Of a DNA stretch of 64,000 bases, positions 41,843-53,091 are shown one piece after another (position 1 is the stretch's first letter; each line of letters starts with the position of its first letter). Origin of the DNA: Gigantopelta aegis (lineage: Eukaryota; Mollusca; Gastropoda; Neomphalida; Peltospiridae); NCBI RefSeq assembly GCF_016097555.1, contig NC_054712.1:54410213-54474212 (forward strand), given 5' to 3'. The notes beneath the pieces are model-generated. The model worked only from the letters and a program-made list of their open reading frames with translations. It was not told the origin of the DNA and did not search any database. Position numbers and translations under genes: made by a program.

Positions 41843-44064
41843 TCTGTAATCAGTAGTGTGAGTACCCTTACATGTGCTTTATAATGCATGGCATGATCAG
41901 CTGATAATAGTAAATTACAGTGAAACCTCTCAAAACTGGACCCTCTGTAATCAGTATTGTGAGTACCCTTACATGTGCTTTATAATGCATGGCATGATCA
42001 GCTGATAATACTAAATTACAGTGAAACCTCTCAAAACTGGACCCTCTGTAATCAGTAGTGTGAGTACCCTTACATGTGCTTTATAATGCATGGCATGATC
42101 AGCTGATAATAGTAAATTACAGTGAAACCTCTCAAAACTGGACCCTCTGTAATCAGTAGTGTGAGTACCCTTACATGTGCTTTATAATGCATGGCATGAT
42201 CAGCTGATAATAGTAAATTACAGTGAAACCTCTCAAAACTGGACCCTCTGTAATCAGTAGTGTGAGTACCCTTACATGTGCTTTATAATGCATGGCATGA
42301 TCAGCTGATAATAGTAAATTACAGTGAAACCTCTCAAAACTGGACCCTCTGTAATCAGTATTGTGAGTACCCTTACATGTGCTTTATAATGCATGGCATG
42401 ATCAGCTGATAATAGTAAATTACAGTGAAACCTCTCAAAACTGGACCCTCTGTAATCAGTAGTGTGAGTACCCTTACATGTGCTTTATAATGCATGGCAT
42501 GATCAGCTGATAATAGTAAATTACAGTGAAACCTCTCAAAACTGGACCCTCTGTAATCAGTATTGTGAGTACCCTTACATGTGCTTTATAATGCATGGCA
42601 TGATCAGCTGATAATAGTAAATTACAGTGAAACCTCTCAAAACTGGACCCTCTGTAATCAGTATTGTGAGTACCCTTACATGTGCTTTATAATGCATGGC
42701 ATGATCAGCTGATAATAGTAAATTACAGTGAAACCTCTCAAAACTGGACCCTCTGTAATCAGTAGTGTGAGTACCCTTACATGTGCTTTATAATGCATGG
42801 CATGATCAGCTGATAATAGTAAATTACAGTGAAACCTCTCAAAACTGGACCCTCTGTAATCAGTATTGTGAGTACCCTTACATGTGCTTTATAATGCATG
42901 GCATGATCAGCTGATAATACTAAATTACAGTGAAACCTCTCAAAACTGGACCCTCTGTAATCAGTAGTGTGAGTACCCTTACATGTGCTTTATAATGCAT
43001 GGCATGATCAGCTGATAATACTAAATTACAGTGAAACCTCTCAAAACTGGACCCTCTGTAATCAGTATTGTGAGTACCCTTACATGTGCTTTATAATGCA
43101 TGGCATGATCAGCTGATAATACTAAATTACAGTGAAACCTCTCAAAACTGGACCCTCTGTAATCAGTATTGTGAGTACCCTTACATGTGCTTTATAATGC
43201 ATGGCATGATCAGCTGATAATACTAAATTACAGTGAAACCTCTCAAAACTGGACCCTCTGTAATCAGTATTGTGAGTACCCTTACATGTGCTTTATAATG
43301 CATGGCATGATCAGCTGATAATACTAAATTACAGTGAAACCTCTCAAAACTGGACCCTCTGTAATCAGTAGTGTGAGTACCCTTACATGTGCTTTATAAT
43401 GCATGGCATGATCAGCTGATAATAGTAAATTACAGTGAAACCTCTCAAAACTGGACCCTCTGTAATCAGTATTGTGAGTACCCTTACATGTGCTTTATAA
43501 TGCATGGCATGATCAGCTGATAATACTAAATTACAGTGAAACCTCTCAAAACTGGACCCTCTGTAATCAGTATTGTGAGTACCCTTACATGTGCTTTATA
43601 ATGCATGGCATGATCAGCTGATAATAATAAATTACAGTGAAACCTCTCAAAACTGGACCCTCTGTAATCAGTAGTGTGAGTACCCTTACATGTGCTTTAT
43701 AATGCATGGCATGATCAGCTGATAATAGTAAATTACAGTGAAACCTCTCAAAACTGGACCCTCTGTAATCAGTATTGTGAGTACCCTTACATGTGCTTTA
43801 TAATGCATGGCATGATCAGCTGATAATACTAAATTACAGTGAAACCTCTCAAAACTGGACCCTCTGTAATCAGTATTGTGAGTACCCTTACATGTGCTTT
43901 ATAATGCATGGCATGATCAGCTGATAATAATAAATTACAGTGAAACCTCTCAAAACTGGACCCTCTGTAATCAGTAGTGTGAGTACCCTTACATGTGCTT
44001 TATAATGCATGGCATGATCAGCTGATAATAATAAATTACAGTGAAACCTCTCAAAACTGGACCC
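41843..44064. repeat. 101-bp satellite, 22 exact-length units, seeded by a MITE end
   Basis: The unit runs from one TCTGTAA to the next. About 66 bp of local flank (ATCAGTAGTGTGAGTACCCT ... GCTGATAATAGTAAAT) is followed by the first 33 or so bp of the mariner-type MITE (TACAGTGAAACCTCTCAAAA, CTGGACCCTCTGTA). The distance 41843 to 44065 is 2222 bp, exactly 22 x 101. Units differ almost only at two sites: AGTAGTG or AGTATTG, and AATAG, AATAC or AATAA before TAAAT. Confidence 0.96.
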
Positions 44065-44214
44065 TCTGTAAACCGGAATTCCCCCAAAACCGGACATTTT
44101 TCATGGTCCATTTTTCAAAACCAGTACAGAACTTAACCTCTCTAAACTGGATACCTCTTATAACCAGGCATTTTACTAGGTCCCTTGGGTGTCCGGTTTA
44201 GAGGGGTTTCACTG
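44039..44214. mobile_element. Tc1/mariner-type MITE, 176 bp, at the end of the satellite
   Basis: CAGTGAAACCTCTCAAAACT at the left faces GTTTAGAGGGGTTTCACTG at the right, with TA on both sides (44037-44038 and 44215-44216). It is the only complete copy. The satellite upstream repeats its left end. Confidence 0.85.
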
Positions 44215-44637
44215 TATATGCAAATGCACATGTATGAAATCTACTCAACGTATTTACCTCAATGAATTTTATGAACTAGTATATCTCAGTATATAGACAC
44301 CACCTGTCTATTAAAGCCATATTCAATAATTTTTATAAGTTTTACTGTAAACACCATTAACAACTTCATACTCAAAGCATTTTTATTTTGTGTTGAGTAT
44401 ATATTTATTGTATATGATGAGTTCATTAAGAAATTCTCATGTTAAATACAAAACATTCTATTTATGTGAGTGGTCAGTTTTGACAGTTTTGGCTGTAAAT
44501 AACAACAACAAATTTACACACACAGATATTTTTGTTGTGCGTTGGATATACATATTATATGTTATGAGTCTATTAAGACATTCTAATACATGTATATATA
44601 GACAAAAATCCTATTTACATGAGTGACTCTTGTTGAC

Positions 44638-44679
44638 AAGTTTACCTGTAAATACCAATTTACACACATACACACACAC

Positions 44680-44724
<45 letters not shown>

Positions 44725-44740
44725 CACACACACACAGACA
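44638..44740. repeat. (CA)n microsatellite
   Basis: A long CA run with a few interruptions. Related sentences containing TACATATTATATGTTATGAG and TTTACCTGTAAATACC recur at about 44390-44990, so it sits within a diverged roughly 210-bp duplication. Confidence 0.9.
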
Positions 44741-45134
44741 GACATTTTTGTTGTGGCTTGAATATACATATTATATGTTATGAGTCTATTATGAGTCTGT
44801 TAAGACATTCTAATACATGTATATTGAGAATTGTTTAAAATTTATTTACATGAGTGACCCTTATTGACAAGTTTACCTGTAAATACCAATTAACAAATTT
44901 ACACACACACAGACACTTTTGTTGTGGGTTGAGTATACATATTGTATGTGATAAATAAGTTCATTAAGAAATTCCACAATGTTGAAAGGGAAAAAAATCC
45001 TATTTACTGACCTTAATTGCTTGTGGGTAGGCTGGTTGACCGTTTTCATGAGTTATCAGTGAGCTTGAGGCGGACGATGCACACATCTGATTGCAGAGAT
45101 CAACACATCGGACATGATCAGGCTCGTTGATTAC

Positions 45135-46030
45135 ACTATATTCCAGGTAAAGTACTCTATACTACAGGTAAAGTAGACTATACTACAGGTAAAATACTTT
45201 ATACTACAGGTAAAGTATTCTATACTACAGGTAAAGTACTCTATACTGCAGGTAAAGTACACTATACTGCAGGTAAATTCTCTATACTAAAAGTAAAGTA
45301 TTCTATATTACAGGTAAAGTACTCTACTAAAGGTAAAGTACACTATACTACAGGTAAAGTACTCTATACTACAGGTAAAGTACACTATATTACAGGTAAA
45401 GTATACTATACTACAAGTAAAGTACACTATACTACAGGTAAAGTACACTATACTACAAGTAAAGTATACTATACTACAGGTAAAGTATACTATACTACAA
45501 GTAAAGTACACTATACTACATGTAAAGAAGACTATACTACAAGTAAATTAGTCTATACTACAGGTAAAGTATACTATACTACAGGTAAAGTATACTATAC
45601 TACATGTAAAGAAGACTATACTACAAGTAAAGAAGACTATACTACAAGTAAATTAGTCTATACTACAGGTAAAGTACACTATACTGCAGGTAAATTCTCT
45701 ATACTAAAAGTAAAGTATTCTATATTATAGGTAAAGTACTCTACTAAAGGTAAAGTACACTATACTACAGGTAAAATACTCTATACTACAGGTAAAGTAC
45801 ACTATACTACAAGTAAATCACACTATACTACAGGTAAAGTACTCTATACTACAGGTAAAGTATACTATAAAACAGGTAAAGTACACTATACTAAATGTAA
45901 AGAAGACTATACTACAAGTAAATTACTCTATACTACAGGTAAAGTACTGTATACTACAGGTAAATTACACTATACTACAGGTAAAGTACTCTATATTACA
46001 GGTAAAGTACACTATACTACAGGTAAAGTC
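45135..46030. repeat. 21-22 bp minisatellite, about 42 units
   Basis: The unit is TATACTACAGGTAAAGTACAC with many single changes. A block around 45295-45560 is repeated with variants around 45690-45930, which suggests block duplication within the array. An open frame on the minus strand is a by-product of the 21-bp period. Confidence 0.95.
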
Positions 46031-46640
46031 TAATTTACCTACCGCAATTTTGTACTGAAACTGAAACAATGAAAGTTTTTTTCAAATGGTCACACTGTTC
46101 GTGTGTTGTATTGTTTCCCGTTAGAGTCATTAGGGCAGTGTGAACAAATGCATTAATATGAATGCAATTTTTATTGACATATTGTCTACTGTGACATATG
46201 TACAAGGAAGTTTAGTATTGACTGTTTGAACTCTGATACCAGCTGTGAAATAAACGAGGATGTATATATATATAAAATTCTAAACTTTAAATAAACGAGG
46301 ATGTATATATATATAAAATTCTAAACTTTAAATAATTAATTGGCATACCATTGTACTTGTTTTTTGTTTTTGTTTTTTTTGTTTGACTCAAGTATTAATA
46401 TGTTTTATAAATGCATTTTTTATGGTTTTATTGAGTGATGCTGCTATTTTTGTGTTTTTTTGTATTATTAGTTTTGTAAGTTCCTAATTCATTGTTTACT
46501 TATTAAGTGAAAACCAAAATGTAAACAAGCTGTAACTGGCTGTAGCTGTAGGTGTGAAGTTAATCTGTACAGCATGATATATATATATATATATTGATAC
46601 CTGATACCTGATACCTGATACCATCTGCTTTTTTAACCAC
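46031..46640. other. No gene seen; short duplications
   Basis: AAATAAACGAGGATGTATAT with AAAATTCTAAACTTT is tandemly duplicated at 46250-46333. GATACCT repeats lie at 46596-46621. Confidence 0.5.
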
Positions 46641-46654
46641 TGCTTTTGTTGAAG

Positions 46655-46961
46655 TATAGGGGCGGGACGTGACGTAGCCCAATGGTAAAGTTGTCACCTG
46701 ATGCGTGGTGGGTCTGGGATCAATGTCAATCGGTGGACTCGTTGGGCTATTTCTTGTTCCAGCCAGTGCACCATGACTGGTTGTTGTATCCTGTCTGTGG
46801 GACGGTGCATATAAACGATCTCTTGCTACTAATGGAAAAATGATCATGGGGTGGGGTGGGGGTTTCTTTCTAAAACTATGTGTTAAAATTACCAATTTGT
46901 TTTACATTCAGATGATTAATAAATCAGTATGCTCTGTGTCGTTAAACAAAACAAACTTGAA
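46655..46961 (+). mobile_element. SINE, head A / tail X
   Basis: GGGGCGGGACGTGACGTAGC through GTGTCGTTAAACAAAACAAA, flanked by CTTTTGTTGAAG (46643-46654 and 46962-46973). Confidence 0.88.
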
Positions 46962-46977
46962 CTTTTGTTGAAGGAAG

Positions 46978-47240
46978 GAAGAAAAGAAATGGTTTATTTA
47001 ATGACACACTCAACACATTTTATTTACAGTTATATGGCATCGGACATAATGTTAAGGACCACACAGATATTGAGGGAGGAAATCCGCTGTTGCCACTTAG
47101 CAGCAAGGGATCTTTTATATGCACCATTTCACAGACAGGCTAGCACATACTACAGCTTTTGATGTACCAGTTGTGGTGCACTGGCTGGAGCGAGAAATAG
47201 TCCAATGGGCCCACTGATGGGGATCAATCCCAAACCAAAC
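46978..47240 (-). mobile_element. SINE, head A / tail Y, inserted next to the previous one
   Basis: Reverse copy from GAAAAGAAATGGTTTATTTA to GATCAATCCCAAACCAA. It is flanked by TTTTGTTGAAG and ATTTGTTGAAG, the same target used by the neighbouring plus-strand SINE. Confidence 0.85.
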
Positions 47241-47379
47241 ATTTGTTGAAGTATATATATCACATATACTACAAAATAAATACTATGCTTCATGATATAC
47301 TAACATTACTTAGGGAAATAAACAGAGGTCAAATGTTTAAGATTAACATGGAAAGAAAGGGAATGTTGAGTCATACTCC

Positions 47380-47475
47380 AAAGTGGGATCTAACTCAAGT
47401 ACGCTCACCTCAGGTATGTGGGTCATAGGATCGAATACTCTCAGTGGACCCATTCTCGGATTGGGTTTCTTCCTG
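47380..47475 (+). mobile_element. Diverged SINE head fragment
   Basis: GCTCACCTCAGGTATGTGGG followed by TCATAGGATCGAATACTCTC matches the head-like text at 62066-62110 (GCCTGAGGTGCTTGCGTCAT, AGGATCGAACC). It is probably a third head type. Confidence 0.5.
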
Positions 47476-47623
47476 TCTCAACCTGAATAGCTGTTAGGTT
47501 GTAACTGACACATAATTGGAGAAAATCCTACCATGATACAGGCTAAACAAATTAAATATTAATAACAGAATAAAAATAATAATTTAAAAAAAGATGAAAA
47601 AAAAAGACTGCAGCTTAAAAGTA

Positions 47624-47657
<34 letters not shown>

Positions 47658-48839
47658 TAAAGAAAAGAAAATAACAGAATAGAAAATGTAAACACATTCA
47701 AATAAATAAAAAAATAAAATACTGTTTAGTATTTTAGAATTGTGTAGTGATCTCTGAAACTTGCATAGCAAATTATGATACAATACTGAACAAAATATTC
47801 GCTTCATACAGGTTGTGAATTTCCATTTAGTTTTTAAGTTTTAAGGTCAGTATTTCCGATAATGATGTTTAATAATTAAAAATACTGTGTGGTTCACAGC
47901 AATTGTTATTACTTCTTTATCTCCTGGTAGGTATTCAATTGTTGTACACTTACATTGAGATAAGCATAAAGTAAAACAGATCACATGACAGGAAGATTTT
48001 AGTTGAGTGTAATAAAACACTCCATGTGTTAAGGTCCACGGTTAATATCCAATGGAGTAGATATACTACGTATAATATGGCCAGGTAGAAATCCAAAGCT
48101 CTTCCTTTTAGAAAAGTATTGTATCAAATCATGACATTCTATGGAAACAGTCAGTTTTTCTATGAGGTAGGTACGCATCTGTGTTAATCAGCCACTCAAG
48201 GTGTTCGGTAAGTGGGTGGGTGGATGGGTTAAGAATACGAAGTGACCTTTTGTTTAATGTATTAGATTATTTGGATATGTATTAAGTTATCTCTTAAGAC
48301 TGATGTCTGTTCAGTAAGGTCAATATTTATATAAGCCGACAACACTCAAAAGCTATCACCAGAGTACGAATGTTAGTTTTTACTCAGCTGCTAGCTCTGT
48401 ATGCCGGCAAGAAAATTTTTTGTTTAATGTTTTAGTGATTGACAGCTAAATACAGACTTTGATGTTTTAGGGGAGCTATCACTCTCGCTCCTCATCACTC
48501 ACCTGAGACTAGATCAGGAAGAGTAATCTTTAGCTTCCCTTAGCATGTGAATTTATATCGTATCAGTTTGGTAATATCTTAAATGGCTCTCCATAATCTA
48601 AGTTAGGGGAGCAATCAGTCACTCCCTCAATTTATTTTTCGTGACGAGTTCTGTTTAACATAGTGATTGTGGCACTTGGTTTTGCAAAATAGAGAAGAAA
48701 CCTGCATCGTCATGATAGAGCACTATTTAGGTGGAAACTTAGGTGAAGGTGGGGGACTGTCAATCCAATGGCCTTGGGAGAGGGAAATGTAAGGGCTCAA
48801 AGAGGTTGGATTTGTTTGGGGACATTGTATTTCAAATTT
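47476..48839. other. No gene seen; AAT microsatellite
   Basis: (AAT)n at 47618-47656 and AT-rich simple sequence. Two related phrases, GGGGAGCTATCACTCTC (48470) and GGGGAGCAATCAGTCACTCC (48606), may mark a small duplicated repeat. Confidence 0.4.
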
Positions 48840-49471
48840 CAGGACCCATTTTCGTGAAAAGGTGTAAAGTTACATCTACGACTAGCACTTACGTCTGCCG
48901 TAGATTTATGTTTACATGTAAACGTAACTTAGTTGGATGTAAATCTATGATTTAGCTCTCTGACAGGAGAAATTAAAAACAAAACATTAGAAACGATGGC
49001 TACCGGGTAAATAACAAATGCGCAAAACACAATTTCATTTAACGTCTGCTAACAATAACATCACGAATGGCGAACCATGGCATTTTGGTATTGGTGAGGA
49101 TCCACGTTTTGGTACGAACTTTAGGACATTCTTAAAAAGGAAAAGATAACTCAGGAGAAATGTGGCCGAGTCGAAAACATCCGTTTGATCACCAAAAAAA
49201 AGAGTTCAGTCTGTGGGCTTTCGCCATCGCAAACTGCTTCAGTTATTGGAAATGCTGCCATTTTCCACAACTAATAGTAAATAACGGCGATCGTGCTTGA
49301 TTTATTATATGTACACAACTTACGTGCAGCGGTAGTTGTAACCGGAGGAACTCTTATATTTACGTCCAACTTTACACTTATGTTTACATTGTTTCGTGAA
49401 TAGATCTTCAGTCATAGATTTACGTTTACATGTAAAACTAGACTTACGATATTTTGTGAATATGGGTCCTG
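48840..49471. mobile_element. MITE with CAGGACCCATNTTCRYGAAA ends, 632 bp
   Basis: CAGGACCCATTTTCGTGAAA at the left and TTTTGTGAATATGGGTCCTG at the right are inverted. Inner text on both sides contains TTTACATGTAAA palindromes and GTAAATCTATGA / TCATAGATTTACG. The superfamily is uncertain. No ORF of interest. Confidence 0.65.
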
Positions 49472-49713
49472 GTGTTCATATACAGCATTGTGAGCACAAT
49501 AATAGAAAAAGTGCCCCCTCCCCCTCCCCTTGTTCTGCAGCCAGAATACTGGGCCCCAGTTATTTGTTCAATTTAAACTTTAAGGTTATGGATAGGGTTA
49601 GTTTTAGACTAAAATAAATATATATATATATATCTTAGTGTAATTTATATCCTTGTGTATATATATATAGCATACAACAGAATACATATTCAGGGGGACT
49701 TGGTATGCAGTGA

Positions 49714-50040
49714 GGGTGGGACGTAGCCCAGTGGTAAAGCGTTCGCTTGATGTGCGGTCGGTCTGGGATCGATCCCTGTCGGTGGGGGCATTGGGCTATT
49801 TCTCGCTCTAACCAGTGCACCATGACTGGTATATCAAAGGTTGTGGTATGTGTTATTCTGTCTGTGGGATGGTGCATATAAAAGATCCCTTGCTGCTAAT
49901 CGAAAAGAGTAGTCCATGAAGTGGTGACAGCGGGTTTCCTCTCTCAATATCTGTGTGGTCCTTAACCATATGTCCGACACCATATAACCGTAAATAAAAT
50001 GTGTTGAGTGGGTCGTTAAATAAAACATTTCCTTATTTCT
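49714..50040 (+). mobile_element. SINE, head A / tail Y
   Basis: Near-complete copy, close to the consensus I infer from the window. The 11-bp duplication GTATGCAGTGA (49703-49713 and 50041-50051) is perfect. Confidence 0.94.
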
Positions 50041-50119
50041 GTATGCAGTGATATATGTCAATTGTTGGGAATTTGTTGCATAACCCATTGCGATTACAAG
50101 TGTCATTTGTCCTACTAGA

Positions 50120-50222
50120 GGGAGTCTAGGTAAACTGCTTGCCTGACGTGCAGTTTGACATCCAATAGCTGGCGATTAGTAAATCAGTGTGCTCTAATAG
50201 TGTCGTTAAACAAAACAAACTT
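50120..50222 (+). mobile_element. SINE X-tail fragment
   Basis: TTTGACATCCAATAGCTGGC to GTGTCGTTAAACAAAACAAA. Confidence 0.7.
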
Positions 50223-50224
50223 TC

Positions 50225-50605
50225 ACAATATACTGTGATACATCAGTTGTTGCGAATTTATTCCATGACCAAGTACCATTACAAGAAGTGTTATTCATCC
50301 CATCAGCGTGTTGTGTAAGAGAAGTTGTACCAGTATCATTGCTTCATATTTTCCGATTACAAGAAGTGTTATTCGTCCCACCAGTTCCTACATCATGTGT
50401 ATTTATAAGTGAAGTTGTATCACTGCTTCATATTTTTCCATTACAACAGGTGTTATTTGTCTGACCAGCTCCTATTAGTGTGTTGTTTAAGAGAAGTTGT
50501 ACCATTACAACAGCTTCATATTTTCCCATTACAACAAGTGTTATTTGTCCCACCATCTCCTATCAGTGTGTTGTGTAATACCACTGCCCCATATTTTTCT
50601 ACACC
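50225..50605. repeat. Diverged tandem repeat, about 95-bp unit, four copies
   Basis: ATTACAAGAAGTGTTATTCG, CCCACCAGTTCCTATCAGTG and GTAAGAGAAGTTGTACC recur with indels. Confidence 0.75.
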
Positions 50606-51039
50606 TCCTCCTACATAGAGGAAGTAATATATTCTGTTTCCTTCTTGTACTTGAACTAACTACTGTAAGACTCATTAATGTTCAGTCATTTTCACAGCTT
50701 ACATTAACTTACATGTAGCTTGCCATATACCAAAGCTTATCTTGTAGGTGATAATGTTACCATTTAAAAGTGAAACTGATACAGGCAGAGTAGCCACTCA
50801 TTTAAGTAGTACATGTACATGTACATTGATAAAGAGTATGTGCTAATCTTGCATTTAATCTCCTCAAACTTCAGAGTGTGGGTCACTGGGTGTCACGTTG
50901 CAGTGAAATGATTGAAAGAATGTTTCATACTAAAGTTTCTTATGGTTAACACCATCACTGGAGAACTTTCTTATTTTTTGCACATTGATTTATTAATCAT
51001 CAGCTATTGGATGTCAAACATTTGGTAATTTTTATATAA

Positions 51040-51318
51040 AGTTATGACACCACTAGAGCACATTGATTTATTAATCATCATTACATTTGGTAATTTTTAC
51101 TTATTCTTAGAGAGGAAACCTGCTACATTTTTCCATTAGTAGCAAGACATCTTTATATATGCACCATCCCACAGACAGGATATGACATACCAGTCTTTGA
51201 TATACCAGTCGTGGTGCACTGGCTGCAACGAGAAATAGCCCAAAGGGCCCACCCACAGGGATCGATCCCAAACTGACCACACTTCAAGCGAGCACTTTAC
51301 CACTGGTCTACGTCCCAT
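51040..51318 (-). mobile_element. SINE, head A / tail X
   Basis: From ACACCACTAGAGCACATTGA to CACTGGTCTACGTCCCATCC on the reverse strand, missing part of the tail. Confidence 0.85.
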
Positions 51319-51321
51319 CCA

Positions 51322-51537
51322 CTTTTGACGTATAGTCTTAGAAAAGAAACCCGCTACATTTTTCCATGAGTAGAACCATTGCACAAACAGGATGGCACAT
51401 ACCATGACCGTTGATATACCGGTCGTGATGCTCTGGCTTGTATAAGAAATAGCCAATGGGCTCACCGACAGGGATCGATCCAAGACTAAACGTGCATCAG
51501 GCATGTGCTTTGCTACTGGACTAAATCCCACCCCTGT
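51322..51537 (-). mobile_element. SINE, head A, abutting the previous copy
   Basis: TCTTAGAAAAGAAACCCGCT to CTACTGGACTAAATCCCACC on the reverse strand. It is more diverged than its neighbour and joined to it head to tail. Confidence 0.8.
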
Positions 51538-51783
51538 TTTATACTGATGCTGACACCAACATAAGTTCAGGTCATTTAGGTCAACAGGAGCCTGGAGGTT
51601 TCTCATAATATTGTAAACCAGGAGGGGGGAAAAGTGTGCATGTCAATTTTGTGTTGTTCACTCCTAACCTCAAGTCGTGGAATTTATACACAAGCATTAT
51701 TTTCTTTGCACATATACATTGCTGATACAAACCAGGAATAGTACTTGGAAGTCGTCTTACCTTTATCTCATACCCAGTATAGT

Positions 51784-52523
51784 CCGGGAGCCCAGAGAGG
51801 TTTAATTAGCATTGCGAGTACAAAAGGTCTGAGGCCTGGAATATGTAGGTGTGGGCTGTGTGACCCCCAAACGGGTACCCTAAGGAATATTTTGGCATCA
51901 GTTTTGTTGATGTACTCGGTCATGCTAAGTAATCTTCTAATTAGTGCTAATTAGGGGCGTTCTTAAGTGGACTAAGTACAGGAGATGACACTTAAGAATG
52001 GTAGATCTTAATTAGTACATCAACAGAGAACATTTTAACGTTAGTTTCGTTGATGTACTCGATTGTGCTAATTAACCTGAAATTGGGTGGATTGTGACCT
52101 TTGACCCGTTAAGTGGATTCGGTACAGGTTTTGACACTTAAGAATCACTGATCCTTAGTCAGGGTACCCTAAAGAATATTTTGGCATCAGTTTTGTTGAT
52201 GTACTCAACCATGCTAATTAAACTTCTAATTAGTGCTAATTAGGGGCGTTCTTAAGTGGACTAAGTACAGGAACTGACACTTAAGAATGGTGGATCTTAA
52301 TTAGTACATCAACAGAAAACATTTTGGTGTAGGTTTGATTGGTGTACTCAACCATGCTAATTAAACTTAAAATTTGGGGTATTTTGAGGGGCGGCCCCTC
52401 GGATTGGTACAGGAGATGACACTTAAGAATGGCCGTTTGGGGGGCCCACAGCCCACACCTACATATTCCAGGCCTCAGACCTTTTGTACTCGCAATGCTA
52501 ATTAAACCTCTCTGGGCTCCCGG
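51784..52523. mobile_element. DNA element with 80-bp inverted ends and internal repeats, 740 bp
   Basis: CCGGGAGCCCAGAGAGGTTT through GAGGCCTGGAATATGTAGGT at the left is inverted almost perfectly at 52440-52523. The interior repeats a block of about 130 bp (GGCATCAGTTTTGTTGATGT, GTGCTAATTAGGGGCGTTCT, GACACTTAAGAATGG) at least three times in alternating states. No ORF of note and no clear target duplication. Superfamily unknown. Confidence 0.75.
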
Positions 52524-52826
52524 TTTAATAGCCATTTTTTCATTTGTATTTTCTGTGCTGTTGTGTCAATGAACATTCGTTTGTTCATTTGTTCATTCAT
52601 TCGTTTGTTCTCCACAACATCAGATTATAGAAAAAACAAAACTAAATACACTTCAATCAATTTGGTTTTTAAAATTTTAAATATAAGATACACATAAAAG
52701 TATCCGTACAGTTAGAACTGATGACCATGAGATAAATGCTCACTTCATTGTACATTAAGTTTTTTTAGTTTTTTATTTCCACTATGATGTTCATCAGAAG
52801 AGCTTTTCTGATAACAATTTGTCCAT

Positions 52827-52837
52827 TGTTCATCCAT

Positions 52838-52873
<36 letters not shown>

Positions 52874-52890
52874 CCATCCATCCATCCGTC
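52827..52890. repeat. (CATC)n microsatellite
   Basis: CATCCATCCATCC with two CGTC variants. Confidence 0.95.
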
Positions 52891-52899
52891 TGTACTTCA

Positions 52900-53091
52900 A
52901 CTTTTCCTTCAAAGTTTGTCTTTGACAGTTTCAATTGAATTGTTCTGAAACTTGGTACAATGATCCTCTGGGGTATGCTCCACAAACTAATAGAGAAATA
53001 TTTTAGAAATTTTCAAATTTCAATTGAAAATTTTAAGGTTGATCTTTTCCTAGAGTTTTGATCGGATAGTTCTGAATCTTGGTATAATTAT
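52900..53091. repeat. Diverged dispersed repeat, two partial units
   Basis: TGTTCTGAAACTTGGTACAA and its variant AGTTCTGAATCTTGGTATAA recur with CACAAACTAAT. This is a style of repeat common in molluscs but not assigned. Confidence 0.45.

Noticed and set aside
41843-44064. Regularly spaced repeats considered as a CRISPR-like array
   Set aside because: Units are contiguous 101-bp repeats with no unique spacers, in a eukaryotic intron.
45308-45511. Minus-strand ORF with a seven-residue period (YFTCSIV)
   Set aside because: Translation of the 21-bp minisatellite.
47243-47428. Candidate ELMO exon (EINRGQMFKI resembling EIKNGTILRL)
   Set aside because: The acceptor-defined phase does not fit the phase-0 end of ELMO exon 3 without an immediate stop, and the 3' half is a SINE head fragment.
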